Source of the DNA: Micromonospora cabrerizensis
GTDB lineage: Bacteria; Actinomycetota; Actinomycetes; Mycobacteriales; Micromonosporaceae
Reading direction: 5' to 3'
Assembly (NCBI RefSeq): GCF_022230955.1
Contig: NZ_JAKKFI010000091.1
Span: 1 to 49,711, forward strand
Length of the DNA: 49,711 nt
Part shown: positions 38,918 to 46,228 of the stretch, in pieces
Layout of the letters: each line of letters begins with the position of its first letter
Position numbering within the stretch: the stretch's first letter is position 1
Notes under the pieces: model-generated
Told to the model about the DNA's origin: nothing
The model's database searches: none
What the model saw: the letters and a program-made list of their open reading frames with translations, nothing else
Program-made: the position numbers and the translations under genes

Positions 38918-39610
38918 TCAGCGGGGGATGATCAGCGCCATCGCCTCGGCCCGCGACTTGGAGTCCGACTGGAGGATGCCGCGCACGGCTGAGGTGATGG
39001 TCTTGGCACCGGATTTCTGGATGCCGCGCATCGCCATGCACATGTGCTCGCACTCGAGCACGACGACGACACCGCGTGGGGCGAGCTTGCTCATCAGCAG
39101 GTCGGCGACCTGCGAGGTGAGCCGCTCCTGCACCTGGGGCCGACGGGCGAAGACCTCGACGAGTCGGGCCAGCTTGGACAGACCGGTGATCCGCCCGTCC
39201 GGGCCGGGGATGTAGCCGATGTGCGCGCTGCCCCGGAACGGCAGCAGGTGATGCTCACAGAGGCTCATCACGTCGATGTCCCGAACGATCACCAGCTCTT
39301 CGTGGTTGGCCTCGAAGGTGGTGCTGAGCACCTGAGCCGGGTCGACCCGCAGGCCGGCGAAGAGTTCGGCGTACGCGCGGGCGACCCGGGCCGGGGTCTG
39401 CTGGAGCCCGTCGCGGTCCGGGTCCTCACCGACGGCGATCAGGATCTCGCGGACGGCCTTCTCGATCCGGGCCAGATCGACGGCGTCCTCGACCGGGCGA
39501 CCGGTCAGCTTGCCGCTGATCAGCCGCGCGGCCACGTAGTCGAGCTCGTCGTCGCCGTCGGGTCGTTGCTCAGTGCGTGCCGTCCGAGTTGTTGGACGAC
39601 GCGCCGCCAC
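38918..39610 (-). CDS. folE: GTP cyclohydrolase I
   Basis: Converts GTP to 7,8-dihydroneopterin triphosphate, the entry to folate synthesis. The 230-aa product has the zinc Cys118 and His in SLCEHHLLPFRG and the second zinc Cys in CEHMCMAMRG. ITGLSKLARLVEVFARRPQVQERLT is the long conserved segment. The first 35-40 residues are unconserved. GTG 39610 lies inside the 3' end of ftsH (41-nt overlap), and a later start such as GTG at codon 26 cannot be excluded. It is separated from folP-folB-folK by the 12-kb secretion-like segment. Confidence 0.95.
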   Translation of the reverse strand: MAARRPTTRTARTEQRPDGDDELDYVAARLISGKLTGRPVEDAVDLARIEKAVREILIAVGEDPDRDGLQQTPARVARAYAELFAGLRVDPAQVLSTTFEANHEELVIVRDIDVMSLCEHHLLPFRGSAHIGYIPGPDGRITGLSKLARLVEVFARRPQVQERLTSQVADLLMSKLAPRGVVVVLECEHMCMAMRGIQKSGAKTITSAVRGILQSDSKSRAEAMALIIPR

Positions 39611-41588
39611 CGACGGACGCCTGCGCGCCGTCAGCCTCGGCCTGCGCCTTGAGCTTGTCCTTCTCCGCGGGGGTGAGCACGGGCGGCTCGGTCGACGGCT
39701 GGCGCTTGCCGAAGCCGTTGTACGGCGCCAGCGGCGGGCGCTTGACCACCCGGGAGCAGATCCGCGCCATGTCGGCCGTGGAGAGGGTTTCCTTCTCCAT
39801 CAGCTCGAGCACGATGTTGTCCAGGACATCCCGGTATTCCACCAGGATCTCCCAGGCCTCGTCGTGCGCCAGCTCGACCAGTGCCCGCATCTCGCCGTCG
39901 ATCTCGGCGGCCACCGAGTCGGAGTAGTCCCGCTCGTGGCCCATGTTTCGGCCGAGGAACGGCTCGTCTCCGCTGGTGCCGTACTTGATCGCGCCGAGCT
40001 TGGAGCTCATGCCGTACTGGGTGATCATCGCGCGGGCCAGTTGGGTGGCCTTCTCGATGTCGTTGCCGGCACCGGTGGTGGGCTCGTGGAAGACCAGCTC
40101 CTCGGCGGCCCGGCCGCCCAGCGCGTACGCCAGGGTGTCGATCATTTCGGCACGGGTCTGGGTGTACTTGTCTTCGGTGGGGAGCACCAGGGTGTGGCCC
40201 AGCGAGCGACCACGCGACAGGATCGTCACCTTGTGCACCGGCGCGGCGTGCGGCAGCGCCCAGGCGACCAGCGCGTGCCCACCCTCGTGGTACGCGGTGA
40301 TCTTCTTTTCCTGGTCGCTCATCACCCGGGTCCGTCGCTGCGGACCCGCGATCACCCGGTCGATCGACTCTTCCAGCGAGTCGTTGCTGATCGCCCGCTG
40401 GTCCTTACGAGCGGTGAGCAGGGCCGACTCGTTGATCACGTTAGCCAGGTCGGCGCCGCTGAAGCCCGGGGTGCGTCGTGCCACCGCGTCGAGGTCGACG
40501 TCGGGGCTGAACGGCTTGCCCTTGGCGTGCACCCGCAGGATGGCCTTGCGGCCCTCCATGTCGGGGGCGTCCACCGGGATCTGCCGGTCGAACCGGCCCG
40601 GGCGCAGCAGCGCCGGGTCGAGGATGTCCGGCCGGTTGGTGGCCGCGATCAGGATGACCCCGCCCTTGGTGTCGAAGCCGTCCATCTCGACGAGCAGCTG
40701 GTTGAGCGTCTGCTCGCGCTCGTCGTGACCGCCGCCCATGCCGGCGCCACGGTGCCGGCCGACGGCGTCGATCTCGTCGACGAAGACGATCGCCGGGGCG
40801 TTCGTCTTGGCCTGCTCGAAGAGGTCGCGGACCCGGCTGGCGCCGACACCGACGAACATCTCCACGAAGTCCGAGCCGGAGATGGAGTAGAAGGGCACCC
40901 CGGCCTCGCCGGCGACCGCGCGGGCCAGCAGCGTCTTGCCGGTGCCGGGCGGGCCGAACAGCAGCACGCCCTTCGGGATCTTGGCACCCAGGGCCTGGTA
41001 CTTCGCCGGGTTCTGCAGGAAGTCCTTGATCTCGTACAGCTCTTCGACGGCCTCCTCGGCACCCGCGACGTCCGCGAAGGTCGTCTTCGGAGTGTCCTTG
41101 GTGATCATCTTCGCCTTGGACTTGCCGAAGTTGAGCACCCGGGAGCCGCCACCCTGCATCTGCGACATGAAGAACAGCAGCAGCAGGACGAGCAGCGCGA
41201 TCGGCAGCAGGTTGACCAGCAGGCTCACCCAGATGCTGTCCGACGAGACCTTGGCGTCGGCCGGGCCGGTGACCCGGTTGGCCGCCTTGGCGTCCAGCAC
41301 CTCGTTCCAGATCTGGTCGCCGACCTGGTACGGGAACTGGGCCTCGATCTTGTTGGTCTCGGTCTTGCCGAACTTCGTCTTCTGGGCCAGGTCGAGCTGG
41401 AGCGTCTGCTCCTTGTCCTGGAAGACGACTTTGTTGATCTTGGCGGTGTGCAGCTGATCGAGCGCAACGGAAGTGTCCACGCGGTGGTAGCTGGGACCAC
41501 TGGTGAACAGCTGACTGAGCACAACGGCGCCGAGGATGACCAGGATGATCCAGACCACCGGTCGGCGGAAGAAACGCGTACGTTCCAT
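39570..41588 (-). CDS. ftsH: ATP-dependent zinc metalloprotease FtsH
   Basis: Membrane-anchored AAA+ protease for quality control of membrane proteins. At 672 aa it is full length: helix 1 at about residues 10-30, extracytoplasmic domain, helix 2 at about 116-138. Walker A GPPGTGKT begins at about 212, DEIDAVGRHRG is Walker B, and the second region of homology ATNRPDILDPALLRPGRFDRQ follows. Zinc motif HEGGH lies at 434-438. The C-terminal tail is low complexity. ATG 41588 gives the standard MERTRFFRRP start. Its 3' end overlaps folE, so the two are coupled. Confidence 0.97.
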   Translation of the reverse strand: MERTRFFRRPVVWIILVILGAVVLSQLFTSGPSYHRVDTSVALDQLHTAKINKVVFQDKEQTLQLDLAQKTKFGKTETNKIEAQFPYQVGDQIWNEVLDAKAANRVTGPADAKVSSDSIWVSLLVNLLPIALLVLLLLFFMSQMQGGGSRVLNFGKSKAKMITKDTPKTTFADVAGAEEAVEELYEIKDFLQNPAKYQALGAKIPKGVLLFGPPGTGKTLLARAVAGEAGVPFYSISGSDFVEMFVGVGASRVRDLFEQAKTNAPAIVFVDEIDAVGRHRGAGMGGGHDEREQTLNQLLVEMDGFDTKGGVILIAATNRPDILDPALLRPGRFDRQIPVDAPDMEGRKAILRVHAKGKPFSPDVDLDAVARRTPGFSGADLANVINESALLTARKDQRAISNDSLEESIDRVIAGPQRRTRVMSDQEKKITAYHEGGHALVAWALPHAAPVHKVTILSRGRSLGHTLVLPTEDKYTQTRAEMIDTLAYALGGRAAEELVFHEPTTGAGNDIEKATQLARAMITQYGMSSKLGAIKYGTSGDEPFLGRNMGHERDYSDSVAAEIDGEMRALVELAHDEAWEILVEYRDVLDNIVLELMEKETLSTADMARICSRVVKRPPLAPYNGFGKRQPSTEPPVLTPAEKDKLKAQAEADGAQASVGGGASSNNSDGTH

Positions 41589-42116
41589 ACTGTTGTCGAG
41601 CGCCGGGGCGCCCGCATCCTCCTGATCGACGTCCTGACCGTCTGATGGTGTCGCCGCGGTGAGCGGCAGCCGAAGCCGCCGTGCGGGCCGGCCTCGACCC
41701 CGAGGCGCGAAACTGCCGCGCCGCGGTCATTCGACGGTACACCGTGTACGCGAGGAGTGAGCTTGCGAGCCCCGCAGTCGTGCACCATCAAAAGCCGCGC
41801 GTACGCGAGGAGCGAGCTTGCGGGCCCCGCACTCGGCGCACCTTCTGGATCGACGGCACGCACCGTGGGCAGGCCCACCAGCCCGGCACCGAACGTACGG
41901 CGGGTCCGGGTAGGAACCGGCGTGGCGGGGAGTCCTGCCCGGCCACCTGAACGCCCGGTCACGCGGTCGAGGGGGTCGGACGCGGAGTAACCTCCGGGCC
42001 ACCGTGCTCCACGGTAACCGCAAGAGCTGAGAGCGCGCTGAACGTCGGCTTGATGAATACCGATGCGAGTTGGCCTCACGGTGCCGCCGGGTCGCCCCGA
42101 CAGCTCGCGTCCCGCG
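41589..42116. other. 528-bp non-coding stretch between hpt and ftsH
   Basis: Holds two copies of the short form of the LRAPQ dispersed repeat (41747-41838) and a small ACCGTG/CACGGT hairpin (42001-42015) that may end hpt transcription. It must also contain the ftsH promoter, which I could not place with confidence. No convincing protein gene is seen on either strand. Confidence 0.6.
41747..41838 (+). repeat. Two short-form copies of the LRAPQ dispersed repeat
   Basis: TACGCGAGGAGTGAGCTTGC onward at 41747-41780, and a diverged copy (GCGAGGAGCGAGCTTGCGGG) at 41802-41838, period 55 bp, on the plus strand. Compared with the nadB/nadC copies they lack the CGGTG-type bases between GAGTGAGC and TTGCGAGCCCCGCAG. 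They point away from ftsH and are not at a gene junction, so coupling is not possible here. Confidence 0.8.
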
Positions 42117-42692
42117 TCAGGAGCGGGCGTAGACCTCGGGCTTGAGCACGCCGACGTACGGCAGCTCCCGGTAGCGCTCACCGAAGTCCAGGCCGTAGCC
42201 GACCACGAACTCGGTGGGGATGTCGAAGCCCACGTACTTCACCGGCACCGGCACCTTGACCGCGTCCGGCTTGCGGAACAGCGCGACCACCTCGACGCTG
42301 GCCGCCGAACGCGACTCCAGGTAGCGCAGCAGCCAGGAGAGGGTGAGCCCGGAGTCGACGATGTCCTCGACGACCACCACGTGCCGGCCGGCGATGTCCC
42401 GGTCCAGGTCCTTGAGGATGCGGACCACTCCGGAGGACGTGGTGCCCTGGCCGTAGGAGGAGATGGCCATGAAGTCCAACTCCGCCGGCGGGCCGTTGCG
42501 GCCCAGCGCCCGGGCGAAGTCCGCCATGAACATCACCGCACCCTTGAGTACGCACACCAGCAGCAGGCCGTCAGTCACGTGGGAGTAGTCGGCGGAGACC
42601 TGCTTGGCCAGCTCCGCCGTCTTCTCGCGGATCTGCGCCTCCGAGATGATCACGTGGTCGATGTCGGCGTCGTACCAGGAGCCGTCAGCCAT
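42117..42692 (-). CDS. hpt: Hypoxanthine phosphoribosyltransferase
   Basis: Purine salvage: hypoxanthine or guanine plus PRPP gives IMP or GMP. The 191-aa product has the PRPP-binding motif VVVVEDIVDSGLTLSWL at about residues 105-121, the flexible-loop region FMAISSYGQGTTSSG at about 76-90, and the C-terminal FVVGYGLDFGERYRELPYVG, all conserved. ATG 42692 (MADGSWYDADIDHV) is used; its ribosome site is weak because AGGAG lies only 2 nt upstream. In many actinomycetes it sits between tilS and ftsH; here a regulator gene has come between it and tilS. Confidence 0.95.
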   Translation of the reverse strand: MADGSWYDADIDHVIISEAQIREKTAELAKQVSADYSHVTDGLLLVCVLKGAVMFMADFARALGRNGPPAELDFMAISSYGQGTTSSGVVRILKDLDRDIAGRHVVVVEDIVDSGLTLSWLLRYLESRSAASVEVVALFRKPDAVKVPVPVKYVGFDIPTEFVVGYGLDFGERYRELPYVGVLKPEVYARS

Positions 42693-42792
42693 GACTCCTA
42701 GCCTGCCGTACGTCGGATGGCCTCCGTCGGCGGGGCCGCACCTTTTGGCGCGGTCCCGCCCGGGATTTTCTCGACAAATTACGCTAATCACA

Positions 42793-42930
42793 TCAGTTGG
42801 TGCGTGACCGCCATCGGCGGCCGTCGTCACTGGGCTTCCAGTCGGCCGAGTCGTGGCTGTCGACGGTGAGGCCGGCCGCCGAGGCGGCGGCCAGCAGGAC
42901 GAGGAACAGGAGGAAGACCAAGAACTCCAT
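42793..42930 (-). CDS. 45-aa single-helix membrane peptide
   Basis: A short gene encoding MEFLVFLLFLVLLAAASAAG, a strong membrane helix from about residue 3 to 20, then a polar charged tail ending RRWRSRTN. ATG 42930 is followed by the hydrophobic stretch immediately. G/C-rich third positions and the compact design suggest a real small membrane protein, although the ribosome site is weak. It lies between hpt and the divergent regulator. Function unknown. Confidence 0.55.
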   Translation of the reverse strand: MEFLVFLLFLVLLAAASAAGLTVDSHDSADWKPSDDGRRWRSRTN

Positions 42931-43080
42931 GGCGGCGCTCGCTTTCGCATAATTGCTGTCGGTTTCGCCGCCGGTGCGCACCGGACTGAGACCAGTCTGC
43001 GACCAGTCGAGCCGGTCGGACAGTGGCAGCAATGCCATTGGTCATCGATTTACTGCCACCTGCCGGGTTACCCTCGTCAC

Positions 43081-44043
43081 ATGCTCCGGACCATCGCCGT
43101 TCTCGCTCTCGACCAGGTCGCCCCCTTCGAGCTCGGCGTGCTCGCCGAGGTCTTCGGCACCGACCGCACCGCCGACGGTTTCCCCGGCTACCGCTTCCAG
43201 GTGTGCAGCCCCGACGGCGCTCCGGTGCGTACCTCGTCCGGCTTCCACCTCACTCCGCACGCCGACCTCGGCCCGGTCGACGAGGCCGACCTGGTGGCCA
43301 TCCCCGCGCACAGCCAGGGCACCACCGTTCCCGGCCCGGTGCTGGACGCGCTACGCCGGGCCGACGACCGCGGCGCGCACCTGTTCAGCGTCTGCTCGGG
43401 CGCCTTCCTGCTCGGCGAGGCCGGCCTGCTCGACGACCGGGAGTGCACCACCCACTGGCGGTACGTGGACGAGCTGCAACGCCGCCACCCGCGCGCCCGC
43501 GTGCGCTGCAACTCGCTCTACGTCCAGGACGGTCGGCTGCTCACCAGCGCCGGCACCGCGGCCGGCATCGACGCCTGCCTGCACCTGATCCGCCAGGAAC
43601 ACGGCTCGGCCACCGCGACCCGGCTGGCCCGGCGCATGGTGGTCCCGCCGCACCGCGACGGCGGCCAGTCCCAGTACGTCGAGGCGCCCATCCCGAAGGC
43701 GCCCGAGGCACCCACCCTGGAGCCGGTGCTGGAGTGGCTGATGGGTCACCTGGACCGGGCGATCACCGTGGAGGAGCTGGCCGCCCGCGCCGGCATGGCG
43801 CCTCGCACGTTCGCCCGCCGTTTCCGCGCCGAGACCGGCACCACCCCGCACGACTGGCTGACCAACCAGCGGGTGCTCCTCGCCCGGCGGCTGCTCGAAG
43901 AGACCCCACTGAGCGTGGAGGCGGTCGCCGACCAGGCCGGCTTCGGCGACGCGGCCGCGCTGAGGCACCACTTCAGCCGCCGGGTCGGCGCGACCCCGCA
44001 CAGCTACCGGACCACCTTCCGGGACCGGGCGCACACCGCCTGA
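43081..44043 (+). CDS. GlxA-type transcriptional regulator (DJ-1/PfpI plus AraC domain)
   Basis: A 320-aa regulator. The N-terminal DJ-1/PfpI-like amidotransferase domain covers about residues 1-170, with the conserved nucleophile-elbow Cys in LFSVCSGAFLLGEAGLL. The C-terminal AraC HTH pair covers about 215-315 (ITVEELAARAGMAPRTFARRFRAETGTTPHDWL and LSVEAVADQAGFGDAAALRHHFSRRVGATPHSYR). Such proteins often activate nitrogen or amino-acid catabolic genes, but the ligand and targets are unknown. It lies on the opposite strand from the surrounding hpt/tilS genes and is convergent with tilS (8 bp). Confidence 0.92.
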   Translation: MLRTIAVLALDQVAPFELGVLAEVFGTDRTADGFPGYRFQVCSPDGAPVRTSSGFHLTPHADLGPVDEADLVAIPAHSQGTTVPGPVLDALRRADDRGAHLFSVCSGAFLLGEAGLLDDRECTTHWRYVDELQRRHPRARVRCNSLYVQDGRLLTSAGTAAGIDACLHLIRQEHGSATATRLARRMVVPPHRDGGQSQYVEAPIPKAPEAPTLEPVLEWLMGHLDRAITVEELAARAGMAPRTFARRFRAETGTTPHDWLTNQRVLLARRLLEETPLSVEAVADQAGFGDAAALRHHFSRRVGATPHSYRTTFRDRAHTA

Positions 44044-44051
44044 TCCAGGCC

Positions 44052-45044
44052 TCAGCCCGGAGTGACGGGTGACAGTCGATCGGCGCGGCGCAGCACCCGG
44101 AGACCCCCGGGCAGATCGGTCGGGCCCTGGCCGTGCCAGTCGGTGACCAGCGCGTCCAGCGCGGCGACGTGCCGGTGCGACAGCGCGCCCGGCAGGGCAC
44201 CCAGCTCACGTGCCCAGGCGTGCAGCACCCGGCCACGCACCGCGGGAACCAGACCGGCCAGCTCCGGCGCCGAGAGGCCGCCCGCGGGGTGCCGGGCCGC
44301 CGCCAGCGCCGCTTCCGCCAGCTCGTCCAGCGCGGCGTTGTCGGCCGCCACCAGCCTGGCGGTACGCGCGAGGTTGTCCACCACGCCGGGCCCGAGCGCG
44401 CGTACCAGCGCCGGCAGCAGGTCGGCCCGCACCCTTGACCTGGCGTACGACGGGTCGACGTTGTGCGGGTCCTGCCACGGGATCAGCCCCAGCACGGCAC
44501 ACGCGGCCCGCGTCTGGTCCCGGCCGATCTCCAGCAGCGGACGCAGCAGCGGCACACCGTCCAGGTCCCGCCGCGCGGGCATCCCGGCCAGCCCACGGGG
44601 GCCGGCACCCCGGGCGAGCGCGAGCAGCACCGTCTCCGCCTGGTCGTCGCGGGTGTGCCCGGTCAGCACCGCCACGGCGTTCTGCTGCCGGGCCGCCTCG
44701 GCCAACGCCTCGTATCGGGCCTCCCGGGCGGCCGCCTCCGGCCCACCGGGGCGCCCGGCCACCTCCACCCGCACCACGGTCGCCGACGAGAACCCGACCT
44801 CGCGGCCCCAGGCGGCCACCGCCTCGGCGCGTTCCGTGGAGCCCTCCTGCAAGCCGTGGTCGACGGTGACGAGCACAGCGCCGCGGCCCAACCGAGGCGC
44901 CACGAACACGGTGGCCGCCGCGAGGGCGAGCGAGTCGGCGCCACCGGAGCAGGCGACCAGCACCGGCCCGCCGGACGACAGCCCGGTCAGAGCGCGGCGA
45001 ACCGCCACCCTGATCGCGGCCACCGGCGGGGCTAGCGCGGCCAC
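44052..45044 (-). CDS. tilS: tRNA(Ile)-lysidine synthetase
   Basis: Modifies C34 of the CAU-anticodon tRNA-Ile to lysidine, allowing it to read AUA. The 330-aa product has the PP-loop motif VLVACSGGADSLALA at about residues 23-37, then VDHGLQEGSTERAEAV, GHTRDDQAETVLLALARGAGPRGLAGM and DPHNVDPSYARSRVRADLLPAL. Like other actinobacterial forms it is shorter than the E. coli enzyme. The start is uncertain: GTG 45044 gives a protein that begins just before conserved sequence and clears the upstream stop at 45055; an alternative start inside the zinc-protease gene is possible. Confidence 0.94.
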   Translation of the reverse strand: MAALAPPVAAIRVAVRRALTGLSSGGPVLVACSGGADSLALAAATVFVAPRLGRGAVLVTVDHGLQEGSTERAEAVAAWGREVGFSSATVVRVEVAGRPGGPEAAAREARYEALAEAARQQNAVAVLTGHTRDDQAETVLLALARGAGPRGLAGMPARRDLDGVPLLRPLLEIGRDQTRAACAVLGLIPWQDPHNVDPSYARSRVRADLLPALVRALGPGVVDNLARTARLVAADNAALDELAEAALAAARHPAGGLSAPELAGLVPAVRGRVLHAWARELGALPGALSHRHVAALDALVTDWHGQGPTDLPGGLRVLRRADRLSPVTPG

Positions 45045-45054
45045 CGGCGGGTGG

Positions 45055-46125
45055 TCAGCCAGCGGCCGGGAAGGTGCCGGCCGGGCCGTGCACCCGGGCG
45101 ACCCAGGCGTCCGGGTCGCCCAGCTCCGACAGCCGGGGCAGGGTGAGCGGGCTGTTGAAGATCGAGTTGAACTTCTCCATGCCGACCCGTTCCACCACAC
45201 CGTGCACGAACTTGCGGCCCTCGGCGTACTGGCGCATCTTGACGTCCACCCCGAGCAGCCGGCGGATCGCCTTCTCCACCGGGTTGCCCGCCTCCCGGCG
45301 TCGGTTGAACGACGCCCGGATCCGCTCCACGCTCGGGATCACCTGGGGGCCGACGCCGTCCATGACGAACTCGGCGTGCCCCTCCAGCAGGGTCATCAGC
45401 GCGGTGAGCCGGTCCAGGACGGCCCGCTGCGCCGGGGTCTGCACGATGTCCAGCACGCTCGTGCGGCTGTCCGGGTCACGAACCACCTCGGACAGGGTGG
45501 ACACCCCCCGCCGCAGGCGCTCGACCATGTGCTCGCCGCCGCTGGAGGAGGCGTCCACGAAGGCCTGCACCTCGCCCAGGAAGTACGCCCGCATCCACGG
45601 GACCGCCGTGAACTGGGTGCGGTGGGTCACCTCGTGCAGGCAGACCCAGAGCCGGAAGTCCCGGGGGTCGGCACCGAGCTTGCGCTCCACCTCGACGATG
45701 TTCGGCGCGACCAGCAGCAGTTGACCCGGGTCGGCCGAGAAGACCTCGTACTGGCCGAGCACCCGGCCGGAGAGGTAGGCCAGCACGGTGCCGGCCTGGA
45801 CCCCGGTCAACCGGGACCCGATGGCCTCGGTCAACGCGCCCGGCTGCTTGTCGCCGGAGAGCCGGCTCACCAGCGGAGTGATCACCTCGCGGAGACCGGC
45901 GATGTTGGTCGCGGCCCAGTCGCGACGGTCGACCACCCGCACCGGCGGGTGCGACACCTGCGCCTTCAGCCCCGTGTAGTCGGCCACGTGCCCGGCCGCC
46001 TCGTCGGTCAGCCGACGCAGGTCGCCGACCACGTCGGTGGCCTCGGCGTACGACACCCGGGGGCCCGACTTGCTCAACGCCCCCGCGGTGGCGGCGGCCA
46101 GATCCCAGTCCACGAACTGCGCCAT
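45055..46125 (-). CDS. DUF2342-type zinc-dependent metalloprotease
   Basis: A 356-aa protein of the actinobacterial DUF2342 family, also labelled coenzyme F420 biosynthesis-associated in some databases. The zinc motif HEVTH is seen in LWVCLHEVTHRTQF at about residue 175. FEVFSADPGQLLLVAPNI-like sequence (YEVFSADPGQLLLVAPNI) precedes it, and LLEGHAEFVMDGVG is a further conserved stretch with a possible third ligand. The biological substrate is unknown. ATG 46125 (MAQFVDWDLA) is preferred to an in-frame start at 46152. It lies between dacB and tilS on the same strand. Confidence 0.88.
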   Translation of the reverse strand: MAQFVDWDLAAATAGALSKSGPRVSYAEATDVVGDLRRLTDEAAGHVADYTGLKAQVSHPPVRVVDRRDWAATNIAGLREVITPLVSRLSGDKQPGALTEAIGSRLTGVQAGTVLAYLSGRVLGQYEVFSADPGQLLLVAPNIVEVERKLGADPRDFRLWVCLHEVTHRTQFTAVPWMRAYFLGEVQAFVDASSSGGEHMVERLRRGVSTLSEVVRDPDSRTSVLDIVQTPAQRAVLDRLTALMTLLEGHAEFVMDGVGPQVIPSVERIRASFNRRREAGNPVEKAIRRLLGVDVKMRQYAEGRKFVHGVVERVGMEKFNSIFNSPLTLPRLSELGDPDAWVARVHGPAGTFPAAG

Positions 46126-46228
46126 GGACCCACCGTACCCGCGCCGCGACACCCCGGCCCGGCCTCGCGCCCTCGATCGACGGCGATGGCGGTCGCCGGC
46201 AGACGCGGAGACCCGCGACCGCTGACGG

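Noticed and set aside
39573..41645. 690-codon frame antisense to ftsH
   Set aside because: Mirror of ftsH codon bias; it encodes no recognisable domain.
41982..42090. Thiamine pyrophosphate riboswitch-like pieces (CTGAGAG, CTGAAC, AATACCG) on the plus strand
   Set aside because: The core CTGAT-to-GCG.AGGG segment does not match, and no plus-strand gene follows; it points into hpt from the wrong side.
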